Below are positions 18,288 to 28,065 of a stretch of DNA of 64,000 bases, piece after piece. Location: assembly GCF_001667145.1 (NCBI RefSeq), contig NZ_LZIF01000086.1, positions 124,001 through 188,000 on the forward strand, read 5' to 3'. How positions within the stretch are numbered: position 1 is the stretch's first letter; every line of letters starts with the position of its first letter. The notes beneath the pieces were generated by a model. It saw nothing but the letters and a program-made list of their open reading frames with translations. It ran no database searches and was not told where the DNA came from. The translations under genes and the position numbers were made by a program. Source of the stretch: Mycobacterium sp. 852002-51971_SCH5477799-a. Lineage in GTDB: Bacteria; Actinomycetota; Actinomycetes; Mycobacteriales; Mycobacteriaceae.

Positions 18288-19504
18288 GTGTTGACGCCGT
18301 CATCTGCGAACCCGTTCGGACGCCGATCGGCCGCTACGGCGGAATGTTCAAGGCGTGCAGCGCCGTCGACCTCGCCGTCACTGCGCTCAAAGGGCTGCTC
18401 GAGAGGACCGGGCTGGCGCCCGATGCCGTCCAGGACGTGATCCTCGGTCACTGCTATCCCAACAGTGATGCGCCGGCAATCGGGCGCGTGGTTGCGCTGG
18501 ATTCCGGCCTGCCGGTGACGGTTCCGGGTATGCAGGTCGACCGGCGTTGCGGCTCTGGCCTGCAGGCGGTCATCCAAGCGTGCCTGCAGGTGGGCGCCGG
18601 GGACAATGACCTTGTCGTCGCCGGGGGTTGCGAGAGCATGAGCAACGTCGCCTTCTACTCCACCGACATGCGTTGGGGCGGCGCCCGCAACGGTGTACAG
18701 GTGCACGACGGGCTGGCCCGGGGACGCACGACCGCGGGCGGCCGCAACTACCCGGTGCCCGGCGGGATGCTGGAAACGGCCGAGAACCTGCGTCGCCAGT
18801 ACAGCATCTCACGCCAGGAGCAGGACGAACTCGCCATGCGAAGCCACCAGCGCGCCGTCGCCGCGCAGAAAGACGGCATCTTGGCCGAGGAGATCATTCC
18901 GGTCGCGGTCCGCACCCGCAGCGGCGAGGAAGTCATCGACACCGACGAACACCCCCGCGCCGACACATCTGTCGAATCGCTGAGCAAGCTCAAACCCGTT
19001 CTGCTGAAGCATGATCCGGAGGCGACGGTGACCGCCGGCAACGCCAGCGGGCAGAACGACGCGGCATCGATGTGCGTGGTCACCACCCCGGAAAAGGCCG
19101 ATGAATATGGCCTGAGGCCGTTGGTGCGCCTGGTGTCGTGGGGCGTGGCGGGGGTCGCGCCCAACGTCATGGGCATCGGCCCGGTGCCCGCGACAGAGGT
19201 CGCCCTGGCCAAGGCCGGCTTGCAGCTATCCGACATCGACCTCATCGAGCTCAACGAAGCCTTTGCCGCGCAAGCGCTTGCCGTGATGCGGGAATGGAAC
19301 TTCGGCGCCGCCGACCACGAGCGGACCAATGTGCACGGCTCGGGAATCTCGCTGGGTCACCCGGTGGGCGCGACGGGCGGACGGATGCTGGCGACCCTGG
19401 CGCGCGAGCTTCATCGCCGCGGGGCGCGCTACGGCCTGGAGACCATGTGCATCGGCGGAGGCCAGGGCCTGGCCGCCGTCTTCGAGCGGGTCGTATCGCA
19501 ATGA
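18284..19504 (+). CDS. Acetyl-CoA acetyltransferase / 3-ketoacyl-CoA thiolase
   Basis: This 406-residue protein is a degradative or biosynthetic thiolase. The nucleophile is Cys89 in [11 protein letters not shown]. The downstream motifs [24 protein letters not shown] (active-site His) and CIGGGQG (second Cys) are all intact, so it should be active. It lies in a tightly overlapping operon: fabG2, this gene, CaiB-type transferase, acyl-CoA dehydrogenase and a GntR gene. That set fits cleavage of a 3-ketoacyl-CoA made by the neighbouring dehydrogenases. The chain-length preference is unknown. Confidence 0.95.
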   Translation: MSVDAVICEPVRTPIGRYGGMFKACSAVDLAVTALKGLLERTGLAPDAVQDVILGHCYPNSDAPAIGRVVALDSGLPVTVPGMQVDRRCGSGLQAVIQACLQVGAGDNDLVVAGGCESMSNVAFYSTDMRWGGARNGVQVHDGLARGRTTAGGRNYPVPGGMLETAENLRRQYSISRQEQDELAMRSHQRAVAAQKDGILAEEIIPVAVRTRSGEEVIDTDEHPRADTSVESLSKLKPVLLKHDPEATVTAGNASGQNDAASMCVVTTPEKADEYGLRPLVRLVSWGVAGVAPNVMGIGPVPATEVALAKAGLQLSDIDLIELNEAFAAQALAVMREWNFGAADHERTNVHGSGISLGHPVGATGGRMLATLARELHRRGARYGLETMCIGGGQGLAAVFERVVSQ

Positions 19505-20700
19505 CCGATTCCGCGTTGCCGTTGGACGGCCTGACTGTCGTGGAGGTCTCGAGTTTCGTCGCCGCGCCGCTGTGCGGCATGACGCTGAGTCAGCTTGGTG
19601 CAGAGGTCATCCGGGTCGACCCCCTGGGCGGCGCCTCTGATGTGCAACGCTGGCCCCTGGCGGCGGACGGCACCTCGATCTACTGGACCGGCCTGAACAA
19701 GGGAAAGCGTTCGGCCACCATCGATCTGCGCGCCCCGGACGGCCAAGAACTGGTCCAGCGGCTGATCGTCGAGGGGGACGGCATCATCGTGACCAACGCC
19801 GCGGGCTTGAGCTGGCTCAGCCACGAAGCCCTGGCGGCCAACCGCCCCGACGTGATTCACGTTCAGTTACTCGGGCGCGGTGACGGTTCCACCGGCGTGG
19901 ACTACACGGTCAACGCGGGTCTCGGCTATCCGCTCGTCACCGGTCCGGCCGATCATGCCGGTGCGATCAATCACGTGCTACCCGCTTGGGACGTGTGCTG
20001 CGGGCTGTATGCCGCTCTCGCCGTCGTCACGGCCGTCCGCCACCGCGAGCGGTCCGGGGCGGGGGCCCGGATCAGCCTGGCGTTGGAGGACGTCGCCCTG
20101 GCCACCGCGGCCAACCTGGGGCTGCTGACGGAGCCGCAAGTCACTGGGACACAACGCGAACGGTTGGGTAACGCGATCTACGGCCAGTACGGGCAGGACT
20201 TCGTCAGCAGTGACGGGGCCAGGTTCATGGTGGTTACCTTGACCGGTCGGCATTTTCGCGACCTGCTTGCGGTGACGGGCACCGACGGCGCCGTGTCGGT
20301 GCTGGCCGAGGCGCTGGGCGCCGATTTCGGGTCCGAAGGCGATCGTTACCGCTACCGTGACGTGCTCTCCAGTTTGTTCGCCACCTGGTTCAGCGATCAC
20401 ACCGCCGACGAGATCACCATCGCGCTGTCCGGCACCACCGTGTTGTTCGAGCGGTACCGCACCTTCGCCGAGGTCGCCGCGGGGCCGAAAGTCACTGATA
20501 ATCCGATGTTCTCGCGATTGCGGCAACCGGGTCTCGGCGAATACTTCGCCCCAGGGCTGCCGGCCGCATTCGACGGCACACACCCGGCCAGCGCGCCCGC
20601 GCCCGCCCTGGGACAGGACACCGCCGGTGTGCTCGCGCGGTTGGGGTTGGACGCCGCCGACATCGAGCGGCTAACGACCGCCAAGACCATCGCCTGCTGA
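19501..20700 (+). CDS. CaiB/BaiF-family CoA-transferase or 2-methylacyl-CoA racemase
   Basis: This 399-residue class III CoA-transferase has the family N-terminus LDGLTVVEVSSFVAAPLCGMTLSQLGAEVIRVDP. A GLNKGKRSATIDLRAPDG segment follows, and an aspartate at the expected catalytic position occurs in GVDYTVNAG. Family members move CoA between acids or racemise alpha-methylacyl-CoA, and sequence alone does not separate these roles. The start ATG 19501 overlaps the thiolase stop (ATGA). A racemase would suit breakdown of methyl-branched acyl chains by this operon. Confidence 0.88.
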   Translation: MTDSALPLDGLTVVEVSSFVAAPLCGMTLSQLGAEVIRVDPLGGASDVQRWPLAADGTSIYWTGLNKGKRSATIDLRAPDGQELVQRLIVEGDGIIVTNAAGLSWLSHEALAANRPDVIHVQLLGRGDGSTGVDYTVNAGLGYPLVTGPADHAGAINHVLPAWDVCCGLYAALAVVTAVRHRERSGAGARISLALEDVALATAANLGLLTEPQVTGTQRERLGNAIYGQYGQDFVSSDGARFMVVTLTGRHFRDLLAVTGTDGAVSVLAEALGADFGSEGDRYRYRDVLSSLFATWFSDHTADEITIALSGTTVLFERYRTFAEVAAGPKVTDNPMFSRLRQPGLGEYFAPGLPAAFDGTHPASAPAPALGQDTAGVLARLGLDAADIERLTTAKTIAC

Positions 20701-20723
20701 GCAGCCGGAAGGAAACGCAGCGC

Positions 20724-21917
20724 ATGACCAAACTCGCCCAGACCCTCGGATTGACCGACGTGCAGACCGAGATCATCGCCACCGTGAAAAAGTTCGTCGA
20801 GAAGGAAGTCATTCCCCACGCGGCCGAGCTGGAACGGACTGACACCTACCCACAGGCGATCGTCGACCAGATGCGGGAGATGGGCCTGTTCGGCCTGATG
20901 ATTCCCCAGGACTACGGCGGGCTGGGCGAGTCGCTGTTGACCTACGCCTTGTGTGTCGAGGAACTGGCGCGCGGCTGGATGAGTGTGTCCGGCGTGCTCA
21001 ATACGCACTTCATCGTGGCGTACATGCTGCGCCAGCACGGCACCGACGAGCAGAGGCAGCGGTTCCTGCCGCGGATGGCGGCCGGTGAAACTCGGGGCGC
21101 CTTCTCGATGTCGGAGCCGGAGCTGGGTTCCGACGTGGCCGCGATCCGCACCCGGGCCCGGCGCAACGACGACGGCACCTACACCATCGACGGCCAGAAG
21201 ATGTGGCTGACCAACGGCGCCACTTCGACACTGGTGGCGGTGTTGGTGCGCACGGACGAAGGCTCGGACAAACCTCACCGCAACCTCACCGCGTTCCTCG
21301 TGGAGAAGCCGGTCGGCTTCGGCGAAGTCGTTCCCGGACTGCGCATTCCCGGCAAGATCGAGAAACTGGGCTACAAGGGCATCGAAACCACGGAGATGAT
21401 CTTCGACGGCTACCGGGCCGGGGCAGACGACGTGCTCGGCGGCAGCACCGGTCAGGGCTTCTTCCAGATGATGGACGGCATCGAAGTCGGCCGGGTCAAC
21501 GTGTCTGCCCGCGCGTGCGGTCTCGGGATTCGCGCCTTCGAGCTCGCGGTGCGCTACGCGCAGCAACGCGAGACCTTCGGCAAGCCGATCGCCGAGCATC
21601 AGGCCATCGCGTTCCAATTGGCCGAGATGGCGACCAAAGTCGAAGCCGCACATCTGATGATGGTCAACGCGGCGCGCTTGAAGGATTCGGGGGAGCGCAA
21701 TGATGTCGCCGCCGGGATGGCCAAATACCTGTGCAGCGAGTATTGCACCGAAGTCACCCAGCAGAGTTTCCGGATCCACGGCGGCTACGGCTATTCCAAG
21801 GAATACGAAATCGAGCGGTTGATGCGTGACGCGCCGTTCCTGCTCATCGGTGAAGGCACCAGCGAGATCCAGAAGAACATCATCAGCAAGCGACTGCTCG
21901 CCGAGTATCAGGTGTAA
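20724..21917 (+). CDS. Acyl-CoA dehydrogenase
   Basis: This 397-residue flavoenzyme has the standard acyl-CoA dehydrogenase architecture. It begins with an N-terminal helical domain, then FSMSEPELGSDVAAI and YTIDGQKMWLTNGATS in the beta domain. The C-terminal domain holds RIHGGYGYSKEYEIERLMRDA and GEGTSEIQKNI. The ATG 20724 follows a clear GGAAGGAAA ribosome binding site 23 bases after the CoA-transferase stop. It belongs to the fabG2 operon and is one of two acyl-CoA dehydrogenases controlled from the 17.5-kb divergent promoter. Confidence 0.94.
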   Translation: MTKLAQTLGLTDVQTEIIATVKKFVEKEVIPHAAELERTDTYPQAIVDQMREMGLFGLMIPQDYGGLGESLLTYALCVEELARGWMSVSGVLNTHFIVAYMLRQHGTDEQRQRFLPRMAAGETRGAFSMSEPELGSDVAAIRTRARRNDDGTYTIDGQKMWLTNGATSTLVAVLVRTDEGSDKPHRNLTAFLVEKPVGFGEVVPGLRIPGKIEKLGYKGIETTEMIFDGYRAGADDVLGGSTGQGFFQMMDGIEVGRVNVSARACGLGIRAFELAVRYAQQRETFGKPIAEHQAIAFQLAEMATKVEAAHLMMVNAARLKDSGERNDVAAGMAKYLCSEYCTEVTQQSFRIHGGYGYSKEYEIERLMRDAPFLLIGEGTSEIQKNIISKRLLAEYQV

Positions 21918-21921
21918 GCAG

Positions 21922-22614
21922 ATGAGCGTTCCGGATTTCGCTGCGCGGCCTCAACTTTCCGAGGACGTCGCGCGCCTCATCCGCCGTCGGATATTCGACG
22001 GGGCGTATGTCGCAGGATCGTATGTCCGGTTGGATCAATTGGCCGCGGAGCTGGGTATCAGCGTCACACCGGTGCGTGAGGCGCTGTTCGCGCTGTGCGC
22101 CGAAGGCCTGATAAACCAGCAGCCGCGCCGTGGCTTTGTGGTGCTGCCGGTCACCGGACGCGACGTCACCGATGTGGCGAATGTGCAGGCGCACGTCGGT
22201 GGTGAGTTGGCCGCGCGGGCGGCGCTCAACATCACCGACGAGCAGCTGCACGAGCTCAAGGAGATTCAGGCGCAACTGGAGGATGCTTACGCCGGCGCCG
22301 AACACGAACGAACCGTGCGGCTGAATCACGAATTTCACCGCGCCATCAATGTCGCGGCGGACTCGCCCAAGCTCGCTCAGCTGATGTCACAGATCACCCG
22401 GTACGCTCCCGAATCCGTGTTTCCCGCCATCGAGGGCTGGCCCGAGCAATCGATGCACGACCATCGGCGGATCCTGTCCGCGCTGAAAAAGCACGACGAC
22501 AAGCTCGCCCGCGCGGCGATGTCGGAACATCTTGCCGCCGGCGCGGTGCCGCTGATCGACCACCTCGTTGCGCGCGGGGTGGTTGCCGACGTCGGCGGTC
22601 CAACGCCTTCCTGA
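21922..22614 (+). CDS. GntR-family (FadR/FCD) transcriptional regulator
   Basis: This 230-residue regulator has an N-terminal winged helix, including RLDQLAAELGISVTPVREAL and a wing ending PRRGF. An all-helical FCD ligand domain follows, with histidine-rich segments (LNHEFHRAIN, HDHRRIL, SEHL) that typically bind a metal and a small acid or acyl-CoA. The start is ATG 21922, five bases after the dehydrogenase stop, so it is the last gene of the fabG2 operon. It probably senses an acyl-CoA intermediate and acts on the palindrome at 17482. Confidence 0.92.
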   Translation: MSVPDFAARPQLSEDVARLIRRRIFDGAYVAGSYVRLDQLAAELGISVTPVREALFALCAEGLINQQPRRGFVVLPVTGRDVTDVANVQAHVGGELAARAALNITDEQLHELKEIQAQLEDAYAGAEHERTVRLNHEFHRAINVAADSPKLAQLMSQITRYAPESVFPAIEGWPEQSMHDHRRILSALKKHDDKLARAAMSEHLAAGAVPLIDHLVARGVVADVGGPTPS

Positions 22615-22709
22615 CGCCGCGTCGACCATGTACTCCAGACGAACACGTCAATCGGCCCGATGTTCGCGAACCTCAACTCATTGGACAAGGCCTTCGAGTC
22701 GCAAAACTG

Positions 22710-24251
22710 TCAACCGTGGACGCGGGTCCGCTGAGCCTGGTCTACCAGCATCTCGCGCAGTCGACGGATGTCGACCTTGCCGGTGCCACCGCGCGGAACG
22801 CCGTCATCGGATTCCAGCAGTAGCCACACCGTCGGGACCTTGAAGGCGCTCAACAGAGTTCGCGCGGGGCCGCGCAGCCGCTCGGCGGTCAGGGCACGGC
22901 ACACCACCACCGCGCCCACCCGATTGCCCGCAGCGCCGGGAACATTGGTGACGAAGGCGTTGTCGACGCCGTCGATTGCGCGCAGCGCGCTCTCGACCTC
23001 ACTGGGGTAGACGGTCGCGCCGCTAACTTTGAACATGTCGTCGGATCGCCCGTGGTAGAACAGGAATCCATCCTGGTCGAGGTGGCCGAGGTCACCGGTG
23101 GGGTAGAAGCCGTCGACGGTGAAGAGGTCCTCGCGGGAGCGACCGCAGATCCCGCGCAGCGTGTGCGGTCCGCGAATTTGGATCATGCCGGTCGCACCGG
23201 CCGTCATCGGCGCGCCGCTGTCGGCGTCGACGATGCGGACTTCCATGCCGGGGAAGGGTTTTCCGCAGCTGCCCCAGGCCGAAGGGGGCATGTCGGTATC
23301 GGCGGGATAACCGCAGTACGGCCCGAAGGCCTCGGTCATGCCAAATAACGTGGCCCGCGCGCCGGGCAGGGCGCGCCGCTCGGGCGGTAACAGGGCCTGC
23401 AGGCTTCCCGCTCCTAGAGCCGACAGGTCGGCACCCACCTCGCCGGCGTGCCGTGCCAATGTCTCGGCCTGGTCCGGCCAGCCCCGAAACAGCGTGACCC
23501 GTTCGTCTTCCAGCAGTTTAAGGGTGGTTTCCGGTCGAGGTATCTCTTCGGTCACCAGGGTGGCGCCGGCCAGCAGGACGGAGAGTATGCCGCTGCCGAA
23601 ACCGCCCACCCAGAAGAAGGGCATCGGCAGATACAGGCGGGTCTCAGAGGTGATGCGGCGAGCCGAAAGGCCCGACCGCACGGCGCCCAGCGCATTGCCG
23701 TGCGAGTGGATGACGCCCTTGGGAGAGCCGCTGCTGCCCGAGGTGAACATGATCACCAGCGGGTCGGCGGGCGTTACCGTTGCTGTCATGGGGTCGATGA
23801 TGTCGCGGACGTGCCTACTCGCACAGCCGTTTTCGAGCCGGTTGACCGGCCAGAGCTGCCGTAACGCGGGCAGTTCGGTTCGTGGCAGAGTCGCGAGGTC
23901 ATCGAGGTAACGGTGGCCGCGGAATTCCTCGACGCTGACCAAAAACTGCACCGAAGCCGTCCGTAGCTGCGCGGCCAGCTCTGCGGCCGTCAGCAGGGTG
24001 CTAAGTGGAACCAGCACCGCGCCGATACGAGTCAAGGCGATGGCGATCTGCACCCAGCGGGCGCCGTTGGGCATGATGAGTCCTACCCGGGTGCCCTTGC
24101 CCACGCCGGCCTCGATGAAGGTAGCGGCCAAATCACGTGTGGTCGAATCGAGTTCGCGGTAGCTGATGCGGGAGGTAGGATCGATCACCATCGGCGTGTC
24201 ACCATCTTGGTCGGCCCGCAACCGCACCAGTTCGTCGATGGTGCTAGACAT
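22710..24251 (-). CDS. AMP-dependent acyl-CoA synthetase (FadD-like)
   Basis: This 513-residue ANL-superfamily ligase activates a carboxylic acid through an acyl-adenylate and transfers it to CoA. The P-loop-like motif is TSGSSGSPKGV. YPTGDLGHLDQDGFLFYHGRSDDMFK is the hinge region, and GTGKVDIRRL carries the adenylation lysine. The N-terminus is set at ATG 24251, which overlaps the preceding gene by eight bases. It is the last of six tightly packed genes on the minus strand, three of them ligases, transcribed from the 29.85-kb divergent promoter. Confidence 0.9.
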   Translation of the reverse strand: MSSTIDELVRLRADQDGDTPMVIDPTSRISYRELDSTTRDLAATFIEAGVGKGTRVGLIMPNGARWVQIAIALTRIGAVLVPLSTLLTAAELAAQLRTASVQFLVSVEEFRGHRYLDDLATLPRTELPALRQLWPVNRLENGCASRHVRDIIDPMTATVTPADPLVIMFTSGSSGSPKGVIHSHGNALGAVRSGLSARRITSETRLYLPMPFFWVGGFGSGILSVLLAGATLVTEEIPRPETTLKLLEDERVTLFRGWPDQAETLARHAGEVGADLSALGAGSLQALLPPERRALPGARATLFGMTEAFGPYCGYPADTDMPPSAWGSCGKPFPGMEVRIVDADSGAPMTAGATGMIQIRGPHTLRGICGRSREDLFTVDGFYPTGDLGHLDQDGFLFYHGRSDDMFKVSGATVYPSEVESALRAIDGVDNAFVTNVPGAAGNRVGAVVVCRALTAERLRGPARTLLSAFKVPTVWLLLESDDGVPRGGTGKVDIRRLREMLVDQAQRTRVHG

Positions 24252-25818
24252 CGAAGAGCCTTCTGAGTCGGCGCATGTCGACCTTGCCACTGGACAGCAG
24301 CGGAACCTCGGCACTGCGGAGAGCGACGAACCGCTTGGGAATCTTGTACGCCGACAGCTCCTGCTTGAGACGCGCCACCAGTGCGCCTTCGTCGAACTGC
24401 GCGGCGCCGTCTGCCGTGACGACCACCGCGGCGACGACCTGCCCGCGCCGGGCGTCGGGAATGCCGATCACATACGCCGGCGCTTCGTCGGTGACCCTGC
24501 TGATGGCCTTCTCCACCTCGGCCGCCGAGACATTGGCGCCTCCCGTTTTGATCATCGCGCTGAGCCGGCCGACGAAATAGACGAATCCGTCGGCATCGAC
24601 GCGCACCAAGTCGCCGGTGTGGAACCAACCGTCGGCATCGAAACACTCTTCGCGGCTGCGCTTGTAATAGCGCTGCATCAGGCACGGTCCGCGAATGCAC
24701 AGCTCGCCGACCTCGCCGACCGGCTTGACGGCCGCGGTGTCGGGGTCGGGGTCGACGACCTTGGTCTCAATCCCCGGTGCCGGCTTGCCGAATGAGCCGC
24801 GCCGGTGCTCGGGTTGATCGAATTCGTCATCGCCGATCAGCACGACGCTGCCGGCCTCGGTCATGCCCAGCATGTTGTGCCGCAGTTCCGGGTCCGCCGG
24901 GCGGGCGTCGGGAGCCATGATCGGGTACAGGTTGCCGCGCCGCATCGAGGTCAGATCGCGCTGGGGAAAGCTAGGGTGGTCGGCCAGGTGGGCGATCCCG
25001 GCCGCGAACCCGTTGGTGGTGGTTGGCCTTTCGGCTTCCAGCAGGTCGAGGGTCGCGCCCGCGTCGGTGGCGTTGGAACACACCAGCGTCGATCCGGCCG
25101 TCAAAGTCGCGAGCAGGCCGTACGCGAATCCACCGATCCAGAAGAACGGCGAATTGCAGAACAGCCTGTCGTCGGCGGACAAGCCCCGGATCACGTTGAG
25201 GTTTTGTTGATGCGCGAGCAGGCCGCCGTGGGTGTGCACCGCGCCCTTCGGGGAGCTGGTAGATCCCGACGTGTACACGATCGTCAGCGGATCACCTTCT
25301 GCGACAGCATCTTCCAGCGCCAGCAGGAGGGCGGGGTCGACGGTGTCGGCCCGCCCGTATACGGTCTCGTGGGTGACCGCGACGTAGCGCAATTGAGGCG
25401 CTGCGGCGCAAAACAATCGGGAACCGAGATCGGCATCCGGGAGAACTTCGGACAGCCGTTGCACGTAATCGTGAGAACGAAAAGACTTGGCGATCAATAG
25501 GATCTGCACGTCACTATCGACAAGTTGCTCGCGCAGCTCACGGGCGGTGACAAAGGTGGAGAACGGTATAACCACGGCACCGATCCGCGCCGCGGCCAGC
25601 ATCCCGACCACGAACTCGGGTCCGTTCGGATAGAGCAGCCCCACATGGGTGCCCTTGCCGGCGCCGAGGGCAATCAGCCCGCGCGCAAGCGCCGCCGAAC
25701 GGAAGACGGCCTCGGCGTAGCTGATCCGGTCATCGTCGCAGACCAGAAGAGGGTGATCGCCGCGCGACCGAGATTGCCGCCGCAATATCGCGGCGACCGT
25801 CAATGAATCAACGGGCAT
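24244..25818 (-). CDS. AMP-dependent acyl-CoA synthetase (FadD-like)
   Basis: This 524-residue acyl-adenylate-forming ligase has the motif YTSGSTSSPKGA, the hinge FHTGDLVRVDADGFVYFVGR and the catalytic-lysine segment SSGKVDMRRLRRLF. The frame runs back to 26004, but ATG 25818, eleven bases inside the preceding gene, gives the normal family start. It closely resembles its downstream neighbour in layout (both end GKVD-RRLR), so the pair probably arose by tandem duplication. The substrate is unknown. Confidence 0.9.
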   Translation of the reverse strand: MPVDSLTVAAILRRQSRSRGDHPLLVCDDDRISYAEAVFRSAALARGLIALGAGKGTHVGLLYPNGPEFVVGMLAAARIGAVVIPFSTFVTARELREQLVDSDVQILLIAKSFRSHDYVQRLSEVLPDADLGSRLFCAAAPQLRYVAVTHETVYGRADTVDPALLLALEDAVAEGDPLTIVYTSGSTSSPKGAVHTHGGLLAHQQNLNVIRGLSADDRLFCNSPFFWIGGFAYGLLATLTAGSTLVCSNATDAGATLDLLEAERPTTTNGFAAGIAHLADHPSFPQRDLTSMRRGNLYPIMAPDARPADPELRHNMLGMTEAGSVVLIGDDEFDQPEHRRGSFGKPAPGIETKVVDPDPDTAAVKPVGEVGELCIRGPCLMQRYYKRSREECFDADGWFHTGDLVRVDADGFVYFVGRLSAMIKTGGANVSAAEVEKAISRVTDEAPAYVIGIPDARRGQVVAAVVVTADGAAQFDEGALVARLKQELSAYKIPKRFVALRSAEVPLLSSGKVDMRRLRRLFDV

Positions 25819-27277
25819 GGTCGCGCTGAATCGCGGGCTCGCGAAAGGAGTCCCGTATCGCACCGAGATCCGGCTTCCCCGACGGTGTGCGGGGGATGGT
25901 GTCGACGATTGCGATCTCGGTGGGTATCTCGTAACGCGCCAGCCGCTCTCGCAGGTACTCCACCAGCGCCTCGGCATCGGCGTGGGCCCGCTCGCGAAGC
26001 TCAACCATGGCGACCGGTGTCTCGCCCAGCCGCTCGTCGGGCCGGGCGATCACCGCCGCGCCCGCCACCGCGGGGTGGCTTTCCAGTGCGGCACGGACGT
26101 CGTCGGGCATCACCTTGAAACCGCCGCGGATGATCGCCTGGTCGGCGCGCCCGACGATCCAGAGAAACCCGTCGTCGTCGATTCGCGCCATATCCGTGGT
26201 CCGCATCCACTGCGCGGCAGGCCCCAGCTGGCCCGGCTTGACCTCCAGCAGGCCGACCGCATTTGCGCCCAAGGGAGTTCCGTCCTCGGCGACCACCCTG
26301 AGCTGAGCGCCGGGATTGGCCCGACCGACGCTGCCCCGTTTGGTCTTCCAGTACCGCTGATGGTCGGGAAGGGTCCAGCCCGCCACGCCGCCGCCGAATT
26401 CGGTTGCCGCATAGGAGGTCAACACGGGAACGCCGTACTTCTCGGTGAAGGCGTCGGCATCCTCGGCCGACAGCGGTGCCGTCCCGCAGGTGACGGCCTT
26501 CAGGCTTGCCAGGTCGGCGCGCGGAACATCGGAGTGCAGTACGGTGCGCAGGGCGGCCGGTACCAGCGACGCCGCGCGGGGACGATGCTTGCGCACCGCC
26601 TCGGCCCACGCGTTGAGCTCGAATCGTTCCAGCAGCACGAACGGCCGTGCCTCGGCCACGCATTGCAGCACGCGGAATACCCCGCCGATATGCACCAGCG
26701 GTGAGTTCACGATCGCGACGCCGCGGCGCAGCCCTTGAGGCGACGCCGCGTGTTCGGGCTCCGGACCCATCACGCTGCGCGCCAGCATGTCGTAACTCAG
26801 ATCGATCCGCTTGGGCGGCCCCGTAGTACCGCTGGTCAACATGCGCACCGCGACATCCGACGGCGGACCGGCTTCGCGGGCGGACGGCGTGACTGCGTCG
26901 GCGTCGTCTAACAGACCCGTAATCGCGACCGTCGGCGTGCCCGCGGGCACCAGCGCCGTCAGATCGTCTCGCTCGCCTACGATCACCGGAAGCCGCAACC
27001 TTACGATGTCGTTCTTGGTGCGCTCGTCACCGCGCGACGGGTTGATGACCACGACCGTTCCACCGCTCAGTAGCACGCCCAAAAAGGCGGCCACGTGTCC
27101 CGGCCGGTTGCGTAACAGCATCCCGACTTCGGCCCCGAGAGTAATGGCCGCGATGCGTTGTGCCGATGCGGCGACTCGAGCCCAGGAGATCCACTGCCCG
27201 CCATACTCAATGGCGTGCGATTCCGGCTCTAGGTCAAGCACTTCGGCGATGCGTTGGACCAGCGGGTGGCGCGACAT
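25808..27277 (-). CDS. AMP-dependent ligase, shorter divergent acyl-CoA synthetase
   Basis: This 489-residue ANL-family protein is more divergent than its two neighbours. The phosphate-binding motif reads LTSGTTGPPKRI, where the usual PKG is PKR, and the C-terminal lysine motif is TPSGKPDLGAI. MRTTDMARIDDDGFLWIVGR marks the hinge. The start ATG 27277 shares one base with the stop of the upstream enoyl-CoA hydratase (TGATG). A long open frame upstream of this codon runs over the hydratase gene and is a shadow. The acid it activates is unknown. Confidence 0.88.
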   Translation of the reverse strand: MSRHPLVQRIAEVLDLEPESHAIEYGGQWISWARVAASAQRIAAITLGAEVGMLLRNRPGHVAAFLGVLLSGGTVVVINPSRGDERTKNDIVRLRLPVIVGERDDLTALVPAGTPTVAITGLLDDADAVTPSAREAGPPSDVAVRMLTSGTTGPPKRIDLSYDMLARSVMGPEPEHAASPQGLRRGVAIVNSPLVHIGGVFRVLQCVAEARPFVLLERFELNAWAEAVRKHRPRAASLVPAALRTVLHSDVPRADLASLKAVTCGTAPLSAEDADAFTEKYGVPVLTSYAATEFGGGVAGWTLPDHQRYWKTKRGSVGRANPGAQLRVVAEDGTPLGANAVGLLEVKPGQLGPAAQWMRTTDMARIDDDGFLWIVGRADQAIIRGGFKVMPDDVRAALESHPAVAGAAVIARPDERLGETPVAMVELRERAHADAEALVEYLRERLARYEIPTEIAIVDTIPRTPSGKPDLGAIRDSFREPAIQRDHAR

Positions 27278-28065
27278 CAACGAATCTCCGGTTTGCCCAA
27301 CCGGGTTTGGGGATCGTTCTGGGCGGCCCGCTCGGCGGCGCCCAGGGGGTTGCCCAGCCGGGTGTAGATCAGGCCCTGCTCCAGTGCGGCGCGGTAGGGC
27401 TTGTCCAGCGATTCCCAAATCGCTTTCACCGTGCCCGCGGTCGCCGTCGGCGGCTTGGCCGCGATGGTCGCGGCGATCTCGTGGGCGCGGCGCCAGAGCT
27501 GGTCGGCGGCGACGACCTCGGAGACCAATCCGATCCGGAGGGCGGTGTCGGCGCTGACCCGTTCGTCGTTGCCCATCAGTGCTATGCGCAGAGTCTCGCC
27601 CAGGCCGATGCGTCGCATCAGGCCGATCGGTTCCAATGCGCACACCAGGCCCGCCGACACGTGAGAGTCGAAGAACGTGGCGGTCTCTGAGCAGATGACC
27701 ACGTCGGATTCGTTGACGAAGTAGAACGCGCCCGCGGTGCACATGCCCTGGACCGCACAGACCACGGGTTTCCACATCTTCTGCCACTTGGGACTCAGCG
27801 CTTCGCCGGGATCCTCGTGGTTCCAGATGTTTTCGGGCTGCCCGTACGGCGTCTTGATGTCCAGGCCGGCGCTGAACGCCCGATCGCCGGCGGCGCGCAA
27901 CACCACCGCATGTACCGAGTCGTCGAGCTTGACCGTGCGCCACGCGCGGGTCATCTCCTCGCACATGGTGCGGTTGAACGCGTTGAGCTGATCAGGGCGA
28001 TTCAGCGTGATGGTGGCGACATGGTCGTGCGCGTCGACCTCGAGCAGAATGGTTTCGAAGGTCAT
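27277..28065 (-). CDS. Enoyl-CoA hydratase/isomerase-family (crotonase-fold) protein
   Basis: This 262-residue crotonase-fold protein starts at ATG 28065, which overlaps the stop of the preceding paralogue as ATGA; ATG 28071 is an alternative. The segment ATITLNRPDQLNAFN and the oxyanion hole region (FSAGLD, GMCTAG) are present. The two glutamates of classical crotonase are not: the aligned positions read AFYFVNESD and DSHVSAGL. It shares the DxHVS feature with the next gene, so the pair may be hydrolases, isomerases or lyases rather than hydratases. Confidence 0.88.
   Translation of the reverse strand: MTFETILLEVDAHDHVATITLNRPDQLNAFNRTMCEEMTRAWRTVKLDDSVHAVVLRAAGDRAFSAGLDIKTPYGQPENIWNHEDPGEALSPKWQKMWKPVVCAVQGMCTAGAFYFVNESDVVICSETATFFDSHVSAGLVCALEPIGLMRRIGLGETLRIALMGNDERVSADTALRIGLVSEVVAADQLWRRAHEIAATIAAKPPTATAGTVKAIWESLDKPYRAALEQGLIYTRLGNPLGAAERAAQNDPQTRLGKPEIR

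Noticed and set aside
20397-21779. Minus-strand open frame of 460 residues opposite the acyl-CoA dehydrogenase
   Set aside because: It is antisense to two conserved genes, and its sequence is low-complexity His/Gly/Arg.
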